From Bradyrhizobium sp. CCBAU 051011 (lineage in GTDB: Bacteria; Pseudomonadota; Alphaproteobacteria; Rhizobiales; Xanthobacteraceae): a DNA stretch of 64,000 nucleotides. The notes beneath the pieces are model-generated. The model had not been told where the DNA came from. It did not search any database and worked only from the letters and a program-made list of their open reading frames with translations. This document shows, piece after piece, positions 47,924 through 56,888 of this stretch; the first letter of the stretch is position 1; each line of letters begins with the position of its first letter. The translations under genes and the position numbers were made by a program. Location: contig NZ_CP022222.1 of assembly GCF_009930815.1 (NCBI RefSeq), positions 1,344,501 to 1,408,500 on the forward strand, given 5' to 3'.

Positions 47924-48937
47924 CTACCAATAAACCCCGTGATATTCGCGATACCATTTCGCGAACCGTGCAACACCCTCGTCGATTGTCGTGGACGGGC
48001 GGAATCCGATATCGCGTTCGAGCTCGGCAATATCGGCGTAGGTTGCCTCGACATCGCCGGGCTGCATCGGAAGCATTTCCTTGATCGTCGTCCTGCCGAA
48101 CTCCTTCTCCAGCAGCGATACCACATCCATCAGATCTTCAGGACGGTTGTTGCCGACATTGTAAATGTTCCAGGGGGCGCTGCTGGTCGCGGGATCCGCA
48201 GGCGTGCCCGGCCGGCCCTGAGGTGGACGGTCGATCAGGCGTACGACAGCCTGGCTCACGTCATCGATATAGGTGAAGTCGCGCCGCATCTTTCCATGGT
48301 TAAACAACTTGATCGGTTCGCCGGCAAGGATTGCCTTGGCAAAGATGAACATCGCCATGTCCGGCCGGCCCCAGGGACCATAGACGGTGAAGAACCGCAG
48401 GCCGGTCGCTGGAATGCGATAGAGATGGCTGTAGGCATGCGCCATCAGCTCGTTGGCTTTCTTGGAGGCGGCATAGAGGCTGATCGGATGGTCGACATTG
48501 TCCCGCACCGAAAAGGGAAGCTTCGTATTCGCGCCGTACACTGACGACGAGGATGCGAAGACGAGATGCCGGCACCCATTGTGACGACAGCCCTCCAGCA
48601 CATTGATGAACCCATCGAGATTCGCATCGACATAGGCGTGCGGATTGTGCAGTGAATAGCGGACGCCGGCTTGAGCCGCGAGGTGAATCACGATTGGGAA
48701 TCGATGCTGTTCGAACAGTGCTCTTGATGCCGCGCGATCGGCTAGATCATGCTTCACAAAACTGAACTTCGGATCGCGCTTGAGAAGCTCGATGCGCGCT
48801 TCTTTCAACCTGGGATCGTAGTAGGCATTGACACTGTCGGCGCCTACCACTTCGCGACCATTAGCCAAGAGCTGTCGAGCGACATGAAAACCAATAAAGC
48901 CTGCGGCCCCGGTCACCAGTACTTTGTCGTTCGGCAT
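47924..48937 (-). CDS. NAD-dependent epimerase, UDP-glucuronate 4-epimerase type
   Basis: A 337-residue extended short-chain dehydrogenase. The NAD motif is GAAGFIGFHVA (about 10-20), the catalytic pair is YAASKK with Ser in SSSSVYG, and AGVRYSLHNPHAYVDANLDG plus FTVYGPWGRPDMAMFIF are the hallmarks of the LpsL/Cap1J group. It inverts C4 of UDP-glucuronate to UDP-galacturonate; a role on the N-acetylated uronate made by the next enzyme (as TviC does) is the alternative. GGGGATAAG precedes ATG. It follows the TviB-type gene by 12 bases, so the pair is one transcription unit. Confidence 0.9.
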   Translation of the reverse strand: MPNDKVLVTGAAGFIGFHVARQLLANGREVVGADSVNAYYDPRLKEARIELLKRDPKFSFVKHDLADRAASRALFEQHRFPIVIHLAAQAGVRYSLHNPHAYVDANLDGFINVLEGCRHNGCRHLVFASSSSVYGANTKLPFSVRDNVDHPISLYAASKKANELMAHAYSHLYRIPATGLRFFTVYGPWGRPDMAMFIFAKAILAGEPIKLFNHGKMRRDFTYIDDVSQAVVRLIDRPPQGRPGTPADPATSSAPWNIYNVGNNRPEDLMDVVSLLEKEFGRTTIKEMLPMQPGDVEATYADIAELERDIGFRPSTTIDEGVARFAKWYREYHGVYW

Positions 48938-48949
48938 CTTATCCCCGGA

Positions 48950-50233
48950 TCAGAGCCGCCACAGTTCGATGGCGGCGGGCTTTGCGACACGATCGAGCCT
49001 CGTCTTAACATCAAGCACGAGGCCCGAGCCATTGCGCAGCAAGCGCTGAACAAACCGCCATCCACCGTCGACATAGGGCTGATGGCCGACGGCGAGAATG
49101 ACGGCATCGGCAGGTTGCAGCGCGTGCAGCTCGGTCAACGTGATCCCAAACTCATGTCGGGCTTCGGCAGAGTTCACCAGCGGATCATGGATCTGCACCG
49201 TGAGCCCGAAAGACTGAAGCTCGCGAACGATGTCGATAACGCGGGAGTTTCGCGTGTCAGGAACGTCTTCCTTGAAGGTCAGCCCGAGGATGGTCACGAT
49301 CCCATTCTGAGCCTTGCGCCGCAAAAGCCCACGAACGCATTCGCGCGCCACTCGCCGACCCATGCCGTCGTTGATGCGTCGCCCGGCAAGAATTACCTCG
49401 GGATGATAGCCAGCCTTTTCGGCGCGATAGGTCAGGTAATAGGGATCGACACCGATACAGTGGCCGCCGACAAGGCCTGGCTGGAACGGCATGAAATTCC
49501 ATTTGGTCTGCGCCGCAGCCAGGACCTCGCCAGTATCGATATTAAGCGCATGGAATATTAGCGACAGCTCGTTCATGAAGGCGATATTCAGGTCGCGCTG
49601 GGTATTCTCGATGACTTTTGCAGCTTCTGCTACGCGGATCGAGGGAGCACGGTGAATGCCGGCGCTGACCACAGATCCGTAGACATCCGCCACGATTTCA
49701 AGCGTTCTGGCATCCTGCGCCGAGACCACCTTGGTAATCGTTTCGAAGCGGTGCTGCTTGTCGCCGGGATTGATCCGCTCGGGCGAATAACCGACAGTAA
49801 AATCTACTCCAGCCTTCAGGTGAGAGTTTTGCTCAAGAACCGGAATGCAGTCGTCCTCTACTGCGCCAGGATATACGGTTGATTCATAAACGACGATATC
49901 GCCCCTCTTGAGCACCGCGCCCACCGATCGCGACGCCGCTATCATCGCGCGCAGATCCGGATTCCGAGCCTCGTCAATCGGAGTCGGCACTGTGACGATA
50001 AAGAAATCGGCCTTCACCATTTCGGCCGGGTCGGCAGTAAAAAGTAGCGTTTCCTGACGCAGATCACCGCTGTCGACCTCACGGGTCCGGTCCTTTCCTT
50101 CCCTGAGGTCAGCGACACGTCCAGAATCCACGTCAAATCCAACGACCGGAACGCCGGAACGCGCGAACGACACGGCCACGGGCAACCCCACATAACCCAG
50201 CCCAATCACCGCTATTTTTCGGCCGTGCATCAT
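48950..50233 (-). CDS. Nucleotide-sugar dehydrogenase, TviB/WbpO type
   Basis: A 427-residue UDP-sugar 6-dehydrogenase. The Rossmann motif is VIGLGYVGLPVAV, the middle domain has the family run GYSPERINPGDKQHRFETIT and VAEAAKVIENTQRDLNIAFM, and the catalytic cysteine is in GLVGGHCIGVDPYYLT. The PGDKQHR run points to the Vi-antigen TviB branch, which oxidises UDP-GlcNAc or UDP-GalNAc to the uronic acid, rather than UDP-glucose. Its start (ATGATG) overlaps the stop of a short fragment of another gene. Makes the donor for an N-acetylated uronic acid, possibly with the 4-epimerase gene next to it. Confidence 0.9.
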   Translation of the reverse strand: MMHGRKIAVIGLGYVGLPVAVSFARSGVPVVGFDVDSGRVADLREGKDRTREVDSGDLRQETLLFTADPAEMVKADFFIVTVPTPIDEARNPDLRAMIAASRSVGAVLKRGDIVVYESTVYPGAVEDDCIPVLEQNSHLKAGVDFTVGYSPERINPGDKQHRFETITKVVSAQDARTLEIVADVYGSVVSAGIHRAPSIRVAEAAKVIENTQRDLNIAFMNELSLIFHALNIDTGEVLAAAQTKWNFMPFQPGLVGGHCIGVDPYYLTYRAEKAGYHPEVILAGRRINDGMGRRVARECVRGLLRRKAQNGIVTILGLTFKEDVPDTRNSRVIDIVRELQSFGLTVQIHDPLVNSAEARHEFGITLTELHALQPADAVILAVGHQPYVDGGWRFVQRLLRNGSGLVLDVKTRLDRVAKPAAIELWRL

Positions 50234-50364
50234 GATTCATGTCCAGACGCCCACGCCGAACGAACACTTGCGTAGGCAACATCCAATCCATCGAATGCGG
50301 ATTGGAGCCGGCGCAGTTGATTCCTGCGCCCTCCCGATGCGACGACAAGGACCTCGTTGGACAC
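50230..50364 (-). pseudogene. N-terminal fragment of a PssD/Alg14-type glycosyltransferase subunit
   Basis: A 44-codon open stretch from GTG reads SNEVLVVASGGRRNQLRRLQ, then SAFDGLDVAYASV. This matches the N-terminus of Alg14/PssD proteins (VLAVASGGGHWVQLLRL with RPAFEG is the usual form). After that the sequence goes to unrelated residues and stops at the TviB-type gene start. The rest of the gene is missing, so this is the edge of a deletion or recombination event. Confidence 0.6.
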
Positions 50365-50368
50365 GATC

Positions 50369-50500
50369 TCACTCCAGCACTGGTACAACGCCGCGCGAGC
50401 CGCCGATCCATCCGCAAAGCACCAGGGCCATGCCTGTGAGCACCAGCAGAAAGCGCGCGCCGTCAATTCTCGTCCAACAACCGGTGCGAGATACCGAGGG
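50369..50500 (-). pseudogene. C-terminal fragment of an unidentified membrane protein
   Basis: Just before the PssD-like start, another frame reads ARFLLVLTGMALVLCGWIGG then SRGVVPVLE and a stop (50369-50371). This is a clean membrane helix with a natural-looking C-terminus, directly joined to the PssD-like start, as two genes of an operon would be. The 5' part is not found upstream. Confidence 0.45.
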
Positions 50501-50832
50501 ACGAAAATTGACCGTGACACTACATTAATAGCAAACCCCCCGGTTCGGGCTTACCAATCAGGATTACCTAAATCGTGAGACGGGTGTCGTAGATACACCT
50601 GGCACATCAAGATTGACCGGATCCTACGTGAGGCGGCAGCCCAGCATTCAGGAGCATTTCTGGCGATGCAATACGCGCTCTCGGCCTGATCGCCACCGCT
50701 CAGCGAGTTGCAGCTATCCGGTCAACTTCGCCAATGGCTGAAGGGCAGTCCGTCACTTTACTGCTCGCGCTGCGTGAGAAAGTGCTAGGCTTCTTTCGTA
50801 TTGCACAGGCCTGATCCTTGCGGGGGCGGTAC
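50501..50832. other. Intergenic region, no recognisable gene
   Basis: About 330 bases ahead of the exported lyase-like protein gene. No gene or repeat is evident; the promoter of the rightward gene should be here. Confidence 0.3.
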
Positions 50833-52455
50833 ATGCGACGGCGCGATCTTCTTACCGGATTGTTGGCCACGACGACGTCGAGCGCCCTTCCGACCGTCGG
50901 GCTGTCGATGCCCACCATCAATGATGAGACCAATGCGCTGGCAACCATGACGCCGGTCCCGAGCGCGTCGTGGCTGGCGGCTGCAGATGCCCTGATTTCC
51001 TCGCTGAAGACGGCCGGGGTCTGGCAGACGCTGGACCTCTTCTATTGTTTCGCCGCGCCCAGTTCGACCGCCTGCACCCACAACTGGGTCAACATGACAA
51101 GCGGACGACTGATCGCCAACGGCAACCTGACCTACCGCGCCAATGCCTGCGTGGCCAGCGACGGTTCGACCGGCTACTTTTCCACGACGTTCAACGTCAA
51201 CTCAGGCAAAGCGCAGGATGGTAACGCCGAGTATGGATTCTTTACACTGAACGAATGTACGACCGACAACATCTCGCCATTCCAGACGACCGGTGGAAAG
51301 CATTATATGGCGCTGCAAGCGAACAGCACAGGCACCGCGATTGCCAGCCTGTTCTCTGCACTCAACACTTCGACAGTGGCATCATTCTCCAGCCTATGGG
51401 GTTCGACCGTAGGTCATTGGGTCATTCAACAGAATGATACCACGGCGCAGTTGCAGGCCTTTGTCGATGGTTCATCGCTTGGCACGAGCACCCAGACGCA
51501 CAGCGCGGATAGCGGCGCCGTGCAGTTATTCAGGAGCGCAAGCGGCTCATATACGACGCGGCAGGTCGCCTTTGTGCATTACGGTTCGAAGCTGACGGCC
51601 CCGCAACAGTTGGCGCTGAGCAAGGCACTCTATACTTTCCTGACGGCGGTGGGTGTACGACCGATGGCAGGCACCCCCGGATTGAATACTGGCCCGACCA
51701 ACGTCGCCCCCTACAAGCACTGCGCCACTTTTTCAGGGACTGATTATCCGATTTCGTCCTCGCTCCCCTCTCCTGCTGGCAGCTTTCAGGGACGAACCGG
51801 CGCTTATCCCTACGCTATGATCAAGGTTAACGATCCCAACTATAATTCCATCATCAGACTGGAGGCCCACGCCGGGGATCGTCCGTCATTCGATCGCATC
51901 ACCATCACGCGGGTGCAAATAAATACGGCGAATCTTATTGCGATCCCATGGCAGACGACGTGCGACTTTGCGTTCTCGTTCTTTATTGAGCACGGGACAG
52001 TTTTTGATACTGGCTTCTGCAACCTAGCCAACCTGCACGACCAGACGAGAGGCGTGAACTGCGGACCGACTCATGCCATTGATCCCCGCACCGGGAATTT
52101 CCTCGTGTGGTACTATGTCAACGGGACCCACTACAACATCTATCCAGTCAGAACCAGTGCGGCATGCGCGAAAGGAGTATGGCATCATGTCCGGACCACC
52201 TACAGGCTCGACAATAGTCCGAACGGGTTCTGTCAGGCTTGGTTCGATGGCGTGCAGGTTCTCAATGCGACGGGCATTCAATTTGCCGCTTCCTCGGGTG
52301 CGCCGTTCTGGTGGAATATCCCTGGTCTTTACCAAGGTGTGACCGGCGCTGGTCCGACCGCCGTTTGGTACGCCAACCTTGAGTTCGATATGTCGGGCAC
52401 ACAGCCGTTTGCGTCGCGCATCTCCAACCCGTTGCCTGTGCCACCGCTGACATGA
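50833..52455 (+). CDS. Tat-exported LamG-like / polysaccharide-lyase-like protein
   Basis: A 540-residue protein. The N-terminus MRRRDLLTGLLATTTSSA is a twin-arginine-type signal. Residues about 40-270 look like a concanavalin/LamG-type sandwich (GTSTQTHSADSGAVQLFRSA). Residues about 300-540 resemble the Polysacc_lyase (PF14099, heparin-lyase-like) family: AFSFFIEHGTVFDTGFCNLA, GVWHHVRTTYRLDNSPNGFC, QAWFDGVQVL, then WNIPGLYQGV and AVWYANLEF. This would cut or trim the polymer in the periplasm or outside; the match is from memory of the fold motifs and catalytic residues are not certain. Start at 50833 follows GGGGGCGG. Confidence 0.75.
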   Translation: MRRRDLLTGLLATTTSSALPTVGLSMPTINDETNALATMTPVPSASWLAAADALISSLKTAGVWQTLDLFYCFAAPSSTACTHNWVNMTSGRLIANGNLTYRANACVASDGSTGYFSTTFNVNSGKAQDGNAEYGFFTLNECTTDNISPFQTTGGKHYMALQANSTGTAIASLFSALNTSTVASFSSLWGSTVGHWVIQQNDTTAQLQAFVDGSSLGTSTQTHSADSGAVQLFRSASGSYTTRQVAFVHYGSKLTAPQQLALSKALYTFLTAVGVRPMAGTPGLNTGPTNVAPYKHCATFSGTDYPISSSLPSPAGSFQGRTGAYPYAMIKVNDPNYNSIIRLEAHAGDRPSFDRITITRVQINTANLIAIPWQTTCDFAFSFFIEHGTVFDTGFCNLANLHDQTRGVNCGPTHAIDPRTGNFLVWYYVNGTHYNIYPVRTSAACAKGVWHHVRTTYRLDNSPNGFCQAWFDGVQVLNATGIQFAASSGAPFWWNIPGLYQGVTGAGPTAVWYANLEFDMSGTQPFASRISNPLPVPPLT

Positions 52456-53312
52456 TCGCTCAAGAAAGCAACGGTCATGGACCAGTGTCTTATGTCTGCA
52501 GGTGTGCGCGATCCGACAAGGAGATCGCGCGTCGTGCTCGCGAGGACGACGTATCGCGCAGAGTGATGACCTTTCCCGGTATCGGCCCTAGCTCCGCTCC
52601 CGCGATCGCCGCCGCACCGCCGGTCGAGACCTTCGCCAAGAGCCGCGACTTTGCCCAGACGATCGTGGAAGGTGAAAGGCGATAGGGGTACTCCAAAAGG
52701 GGCCGCGCGGGCGCGCATTTTGGACGACAGGGTTCGCGCACACGGGGCTGATTTCGGATATCATTTTCTGGTCCGCCCAAGGACGCGGGAATCACGACGT
52801 TGGGCAGATCCGCAATCAATGCCGCTCGACGCCTGGCATCGGATCGGCGGCGCACAGACCCCATGCCTGCTACGGAGAGACGACACTCCGGACAGGTCGA
52901 TGGAAGTGTACTTGTAGTCGAGCCCCGCGATCTCTCTGCCAGCCTCAAATATTTTGGCGAGTCGAACTATCGACTGTGCGGACGGTGCGTGCACGTGCGG
53001 TCTGAGCCTCCTCTTGTCATCGAAATTGGTAATCCTAAAGGGTCGCGCCGCGGCGCCGGATGACAGACTATGCTGGTGCGCGAGTACATACGCGATGGGA
53101 TAGTGCACCCGTAACGCCAACGACAGTGCTTCGAGATGTGTAGGGCAATGTTCGAACACGACGAACATAGGCTGTTCTCCTCTAACGGGCGTCATGTCGG
53201 CCGAGACATTGTGGAGCGGCAGGCTAGCAATTCGAGAGATCGAGCTGGTCACATCCCTAGTCGTTGATGCGCCGACGAGCCTGGTCGTGCTCAAGCCGCT
53301 CAAGGAGAATAG
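52456..53312. other. Scar region with IS110 remnant, otherwise no recognisable gene
   Basis: An 857-base gap before the epimerase-dehydrogenase fusion gene. The first 230 bases contain a transposase remnant; the rest has no gene I recognise. A 253-codon leftward open frame (52761-53522) runs into the fusion gene and lacks a start signal. Confidence 0.4.
52502..52685 (+). pseudogene. IS110-family transposase fragment
   Basis: The frame reads SDKEIARRAREDDVSRRVMT, then FPGIGPSSAPAIAAAPPVET, FAKSRDFA. The FPGIGP with the following FAKSRDFA run is the helix-hairpin-helix section of IS110/IS116/IS902 transposases. It breaks off at TIVEGERR, before the conserved C-terminal part, and the upstream catalytic half is absent. 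Confidence 0.7.
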
Positions 53313-55553
53313 ATGAAAATCGCAATTCTCGTGGGAACCCGTCCAGAAATCATCAAAATGGCGCCGGTCATTCGCGAATGCCGGAAGCGAAAGCTCGACT
53401 ACTTCATTATCCACTCGAAGCAACATTACTCGGAGAAACTCGACGGGATCTTCTTCTCGGAACTCGCTCTTCCCTCGCCAAACTACAATTTGAATATCGG
53501 CTCCGGAGGTCACGCGAACCAAACGGGTCGCATACTGATTGAGCTTGAGCCGATCTTGATGTCGGAACAGCCCGATGTACTACTCGTTCAGGGAGATACG
53601 AACACCGTGGTGGCTGGCGCACTTGCGGCGCACAAACTTCACATCAAGGTCGGGCACATTGAAGCCGGATTACGCTCGTTCGACCAAACGATGCCCGAGG
53701 AAAGCAACCGAATCATCACCGATCATATTTCCGACTACTTGTTTGCTGTCACCGACTTGCAGGTCGGTCACCTCAAACACGAAGGGCTGCCGGACTCGAA
53801 GATCTTCCAGGTCGGCAACACGATCGTCGACGCCTTGCTTTCTCATCGGGTTCAAGCGGAGAAGAACAGTCGGATTCTCTCTGAACTGCAATTGCAGAAG
53901 CGTGGCTATTACCTTCTTACGTCCCATCGGGCCGCGAACGTCGACGATCCGGACGCCTTGAAGGAAATCATCCAATTGATCACGCGAATTCCCGGTAAAG
54001 TGTGCTGGCCGATACACTATCGAACCCAGAAGGTCCTCAAGGAAAGCAAGGTTGACTTGCCGACCAACCTGGTTTGGACCGAGCCCGTTGGCTATTCGGA
54101 TTTCTTGAACTTGCTTTCGAATTGCACGGCCGTCATTACGGATTCCGGCGGCGTGCAGGAGGAGGCCTGTATCCTCGGCGTACCTTGCGTGACCATTCGC
54201 GATCGCACGGAACGGCCTGAAACCGTCGACGTCGGCGCGAATGTTTTGGTACACCGGAACGCTGAGGCGATGGTGGCGGCCCTCAATCGTCCGATTACAT
54301 CTTGGACGAATCCTTTTGGAGATGGCCACACCGCCGAGAGAATACTTGACATCGTCATGGGTCAACATTCGCGGTTGGCCGCACAAACGCAGGATACCGT
54401 TTGCGTTGCAGGTCTTGGTTACATGGGACTTCCGACCTCCCTCCTCTTGGCGAACTCCGGTGTGAAAGTTACCGGCTTTGATCTCAGCGAAAAGAAAGTA
54501 AACGAGATCAACCGAGGCCACTGCCCGTTCGATGAAAAGGGTATTCCGGAACTATTGACGACGGCTTTGAAGACTGAAAACTTCAAAGCTCAGACGAGAC
54601 CTGTGGCGGCGGACGTTTTCGTTGTGGCCGTGCCAACTCCACACGACAACAAGAAATGCGATTTGTCCTTCGTTCTTTCGGCCGTGAACAGTCTCCTTCC
54701 TGTCATGAAAGACGGCAACCTGCTCATCATCGAATCAACGATCAAACCCAAGACGTGTGAAGATATCGTACTTCCGATCCTACGATCGAAACATCTCAAG
54801 GTCGATGTTGCGCACTGCCCTGAGCGCGCCATTCCCGGCAACACTTTATATGAAATCGTTCACAACGATCGAATCATCGGCGCCAAATCGCCGGAAGCGG
54901 CGGAAAGAGCGGCGCGTCTCTATTCGACCTTCACAAAGGGGACGATTCATCGGACAAATCTGGTGACCGCTGAGTGCGTAAAGCTGATGGAAAACACTTT
55001 CCGCGACGTCAACATCGCATTGGCGAATGAGTTTTCTCTGATTGCTGACAAGTTCAGATTCAACGTCTCGGCTGCGATCAAGCTTGCAAACAAACATCCG
55101 CGCGTTGGTATTTTGCAGCCTGGAATCGGCGTCGGAGGTCACTGTATCGCCATCGATCCTTGGTTTTTGACCGAAGACATCAACGATCTAAATGTCATTA
55201 GAGCCGCCCGCGAACTGAACGACGAGATGCCGAAGCATACCGTCGCGCGAATTCAAGACAAGATCGGTCCAGCAGTTAAGAAGATCGGCATTTTGGGAGT
55301 GAGCTACAAGCCAGACGTCGACGATGCTCGCGAGACGCCGGTTTTGGAAATTGCAAAGATTCTTTCAAAAAAGTACGAAATCCGCTGCCACGACCCCCTG
55401 GTAAAAGATTGGGATTTCGAACTCTTCCCCATCGAAAAAGTCGACGGTTGGGCGGACGTGTTGATTGTCCTTTCTGGTCATAAGGTCTACTCGTCGAAGA
55501 AGTTTGATTCCCCGCTGCTTTCGTTTGACCAAATGATCAACGCGGTCCCATGA
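53313..55553 (+). CDS. UDP-GlcNAc 2-epimerase / UDP-ManNAc dehydrogenase fusion (WecB-WecC)
   Basis: A 746-residue single chain. Residues 1 to about 355 are a non-hydrolysing UDP-GlcNAc 2-epimerase: KIAILVGTRPEIIKMAPVIR, VGHIEAGLRSFDQTMPEESN, TSHRAAN and TDSGGVQEEACILGVPCVT. Residues from about 362 to the end are a UDP-ManNAc 6-dehydrogenase: CVAGLGYMGLPTSLLLANSG, then CPERAIPGN, and the catalytic Cys611 in GVGGHCIAIDPWFLTED. In enterics these are separate proteins (WecB, WecC) that make UDP-ManNAcA in two steps. A clean AAGGAGAATAG site precedes the ATG. Base composition looks lower in GC than the neighbours, and it follows an IS110 scar, so horizontal gain is plausible. Confidence 0.92.
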   Translation: MKIAILVGTRPEIIKMAPVIRECRKRKLDYFIIHSKQHYSEKLDGIFFSELALPSPNYNLNIGSGGHANQTGRILIELEPILMSEQPDVLLVQGDTNTVVAGALAAHKLHIKVGHIEAGLRSFDQTMPEESNRIITDHISDYLFAVTDLQVGHLKHEGLPDSKIFQVGNTIVDALLSHRVQAEKNSRILSELQLQKRGYYLLTSHRAANVDDPDALKEIIQLITRIPGKVCWPIHYRTQKVLKESKVDLPTNLVWTEPVGYSDFLNLLSNCTAVITDSGGVQEEACILGVPCVTIRDRTERPETVDVGANVLVHRNAEAMVAALNRPITSWTNPFGDGHTAERILDIVMGQHSRLAAQTQDTVCVAGLGYMGLPTSLLLANSGVKVTGFDLSEKKVNEINRGHCPFDEKGIPELLTTALKTENFKAQTRPVAADVFVVAVPTPHDNKKCDLSFVLSAVNSLLPVMKDGNLLIIESTIKPKTCEDIVLPILRSKHLKVDVAHCPERAIPGNTLYEIVHNDRIIGAKSPEAAERAARLYSTFTKGTIHRTNLVTAECVKLMENTFRDVNIALANEFSLIADKFRFNVSAAIKLANKHPRVGILQPGIGVGGHCIAIDPWFLTEDINDLNVIRAARELNDEMPKHTVARIQDKIGPAVKKIGILGVSYKPDVDDARETPVLEIAKILSKKYEIRCHDPLVKDWDFELFPIEKVDGWADVLIVLSGHKVYSSKKFDSPLLSFDQMINAVP

Positions 55554-55659
55554 ATCTCGAGTCTTCGATCCGAGCTGCAAGTGCAGTCGTCTGTTGTTGT
55601 AATCGGGCCGCCAACATCTGAAGGATCAGTGCACGCGATCGGGCGCTGTTTCTGGCGGG

Positions 55660-56835
55660 CTAACTAGCTGACAGTTGGGGCGACCGACCAGCGCGACCAG
55701 CCAGCGCTCTTTGCTTCGCGAGCAGTGCATCGATGAAGAATTTGGTTGCCCAGTTCGGATATTGCAGAGGAGCATAGCGGCCGTAGATGGGGAATGATCC
55801 CTTGATCCCGCCATAATAGGGCTTCGCCGGCGACATCACGTTCTGCGTCGCAGCAACGTCGTCGAGCAGATTGAGTGCTACGTTGAGGTATCGCTTGTCA
55901 CCATCCAGGCCATAGAGCCTGAAGAACACGATCGCCAATTGCGCGCACCCTGTGAGGCACAGATGCCTCGCGAGAAACTCCCAGTTTTCGCCGATCTCGG
56001 AAGCCAGGCAGCGCTTGGTGTCATAGACCGAAACGATGCGCTCGGCTGCGCGGCGAACGGCAGCGAGGTAGGACGCGCGCCCCGAAATGCAGTGGATCTC
56101 GATTAGCCCTTGCAGCACGTAGGCGATGCCATGTGTGTTGGCGTTCCAGCCTGGCTGGAAAACGTTGTTTAGGAAGAAACCGTTGTCGACTTGTTGCGCC
56201 ACCGTCCAGTCGGCATTGGCGAGCGCAGCCCTTTCATACTTCGTTTCTCCGAGCAGCCTACCTAGGGTCAGCAGCGCCCAGGCGCTTCTGACGTTGTACG
56301 AGTGCACCATGTCGTAGTGCTCGTTGCGCACGAAGGATCCCGTTTCGTCAGCAGATGAGACGATGAAGTCACCCGCCCGCCGCGCGTGCGGGACGAGATC
56401 GTGCCGTCCACGACGTAAGATCAGCGCGTTGAATCCGTGAAGGATTTGGCCGGTGTTGAAGACAACCGGCTTGGTGTCTGGCCAGAGATCGCGCTCGATG
56501 AAGCCGCCACTCGGTTCTTGCAGTCCTGCGAGCCATTCGCCCAGGCGCTCGGCGGTCAAGGCCAAATCAGGTCGTTTGAGGTGATCAGCCACATCCAGGA
56601 GCGTCGGTATGATGTACCCGGTGGTCTCTCGATATGGAGGCAGCCATCCTTTGCCAACCTTATACCCCTTCGAGGACGCACAACCCTTCCCCTGCTCTAT
56701 GGATCGCGTGATGAAGGCGACCGCTGCCTCAAGGTGACGTCGATCATCCGTCAGTCGTTCTGACGTTTTTTGACCTGGGAACTTAATGCGAAAGAAGTCA
56801 CGAACGCTCTCGGCGGCAAAATGAGTCAGCATCAT
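55660..56835 (-). CDS. VpsJ-like alpha/alpha toroid protein
   Basis: A 391-residue helical protein without signal peptide. Recurrent patterns such as GWLPPYRETTGYIIPTLLDV, NTGQILHGFNALILR, SAWALLTLGRLLGE and NTHGIAYVLQGLIEI are the inner and outer helices of an (alpha/alpha)6 toroid. Similar proteins in EPS clusters (named VpsJ in Vibrio) have no proven activity; the fold is shared with sugar epimerases of the AGE family and with some lyases. The RETTGY and HGIAYVLQG segments would face the central cavity. GGGAG lies nine bases before the ATG. It converges with the fusion gene. Enzyme type is not claimed. Confidence 0.7.
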   Translation of the reverse strand: MMLTHFAAESVRDFFRIKFPGQKTSERLTDDRRHLEAAVAFITRSIEQGKGCASSKGYKVGKGWLPPYRETTGYIIPTLLDVADHLKRPDLALTAERLGEWLAGLQEPSGGFIERDLWPDTKPVVFNTGQILHGFNALILRRGRHDLVPHARRAGDFIVSSADETGSFVRNEHYDMVHSYNVRSAWALLTLGRLLGETKYERAALANADWTVAQQVDNGFFLNNVFQPGWNANTHGIAYVLQGLIEIHCISGRASYLAAVRRAAERIVSVYDTKRCLASEIGENWEFLARHLCLTGCAQLAIVFFRLYGLDGDKRYLNVALNLLDDVAATQNVMSPAKPYYGGIKGSFPIYGRYAPLQYPNWATKFFIDALLAKQRALAGRAGRSPQLSAS

Positions 56836-56888
56836 TATCGGTTCTCCCTGCTCGCAATACAGAAACGCACGCTCTGTCGCGAGGCCGC

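Noticed and set aside
52761..53522. A 253-codon leftward open frame before and into the fusion gene
   Set aside because: It overlaps the well-supported epimerase start by about 200 bases, has no ribosome site and no recognised domain.
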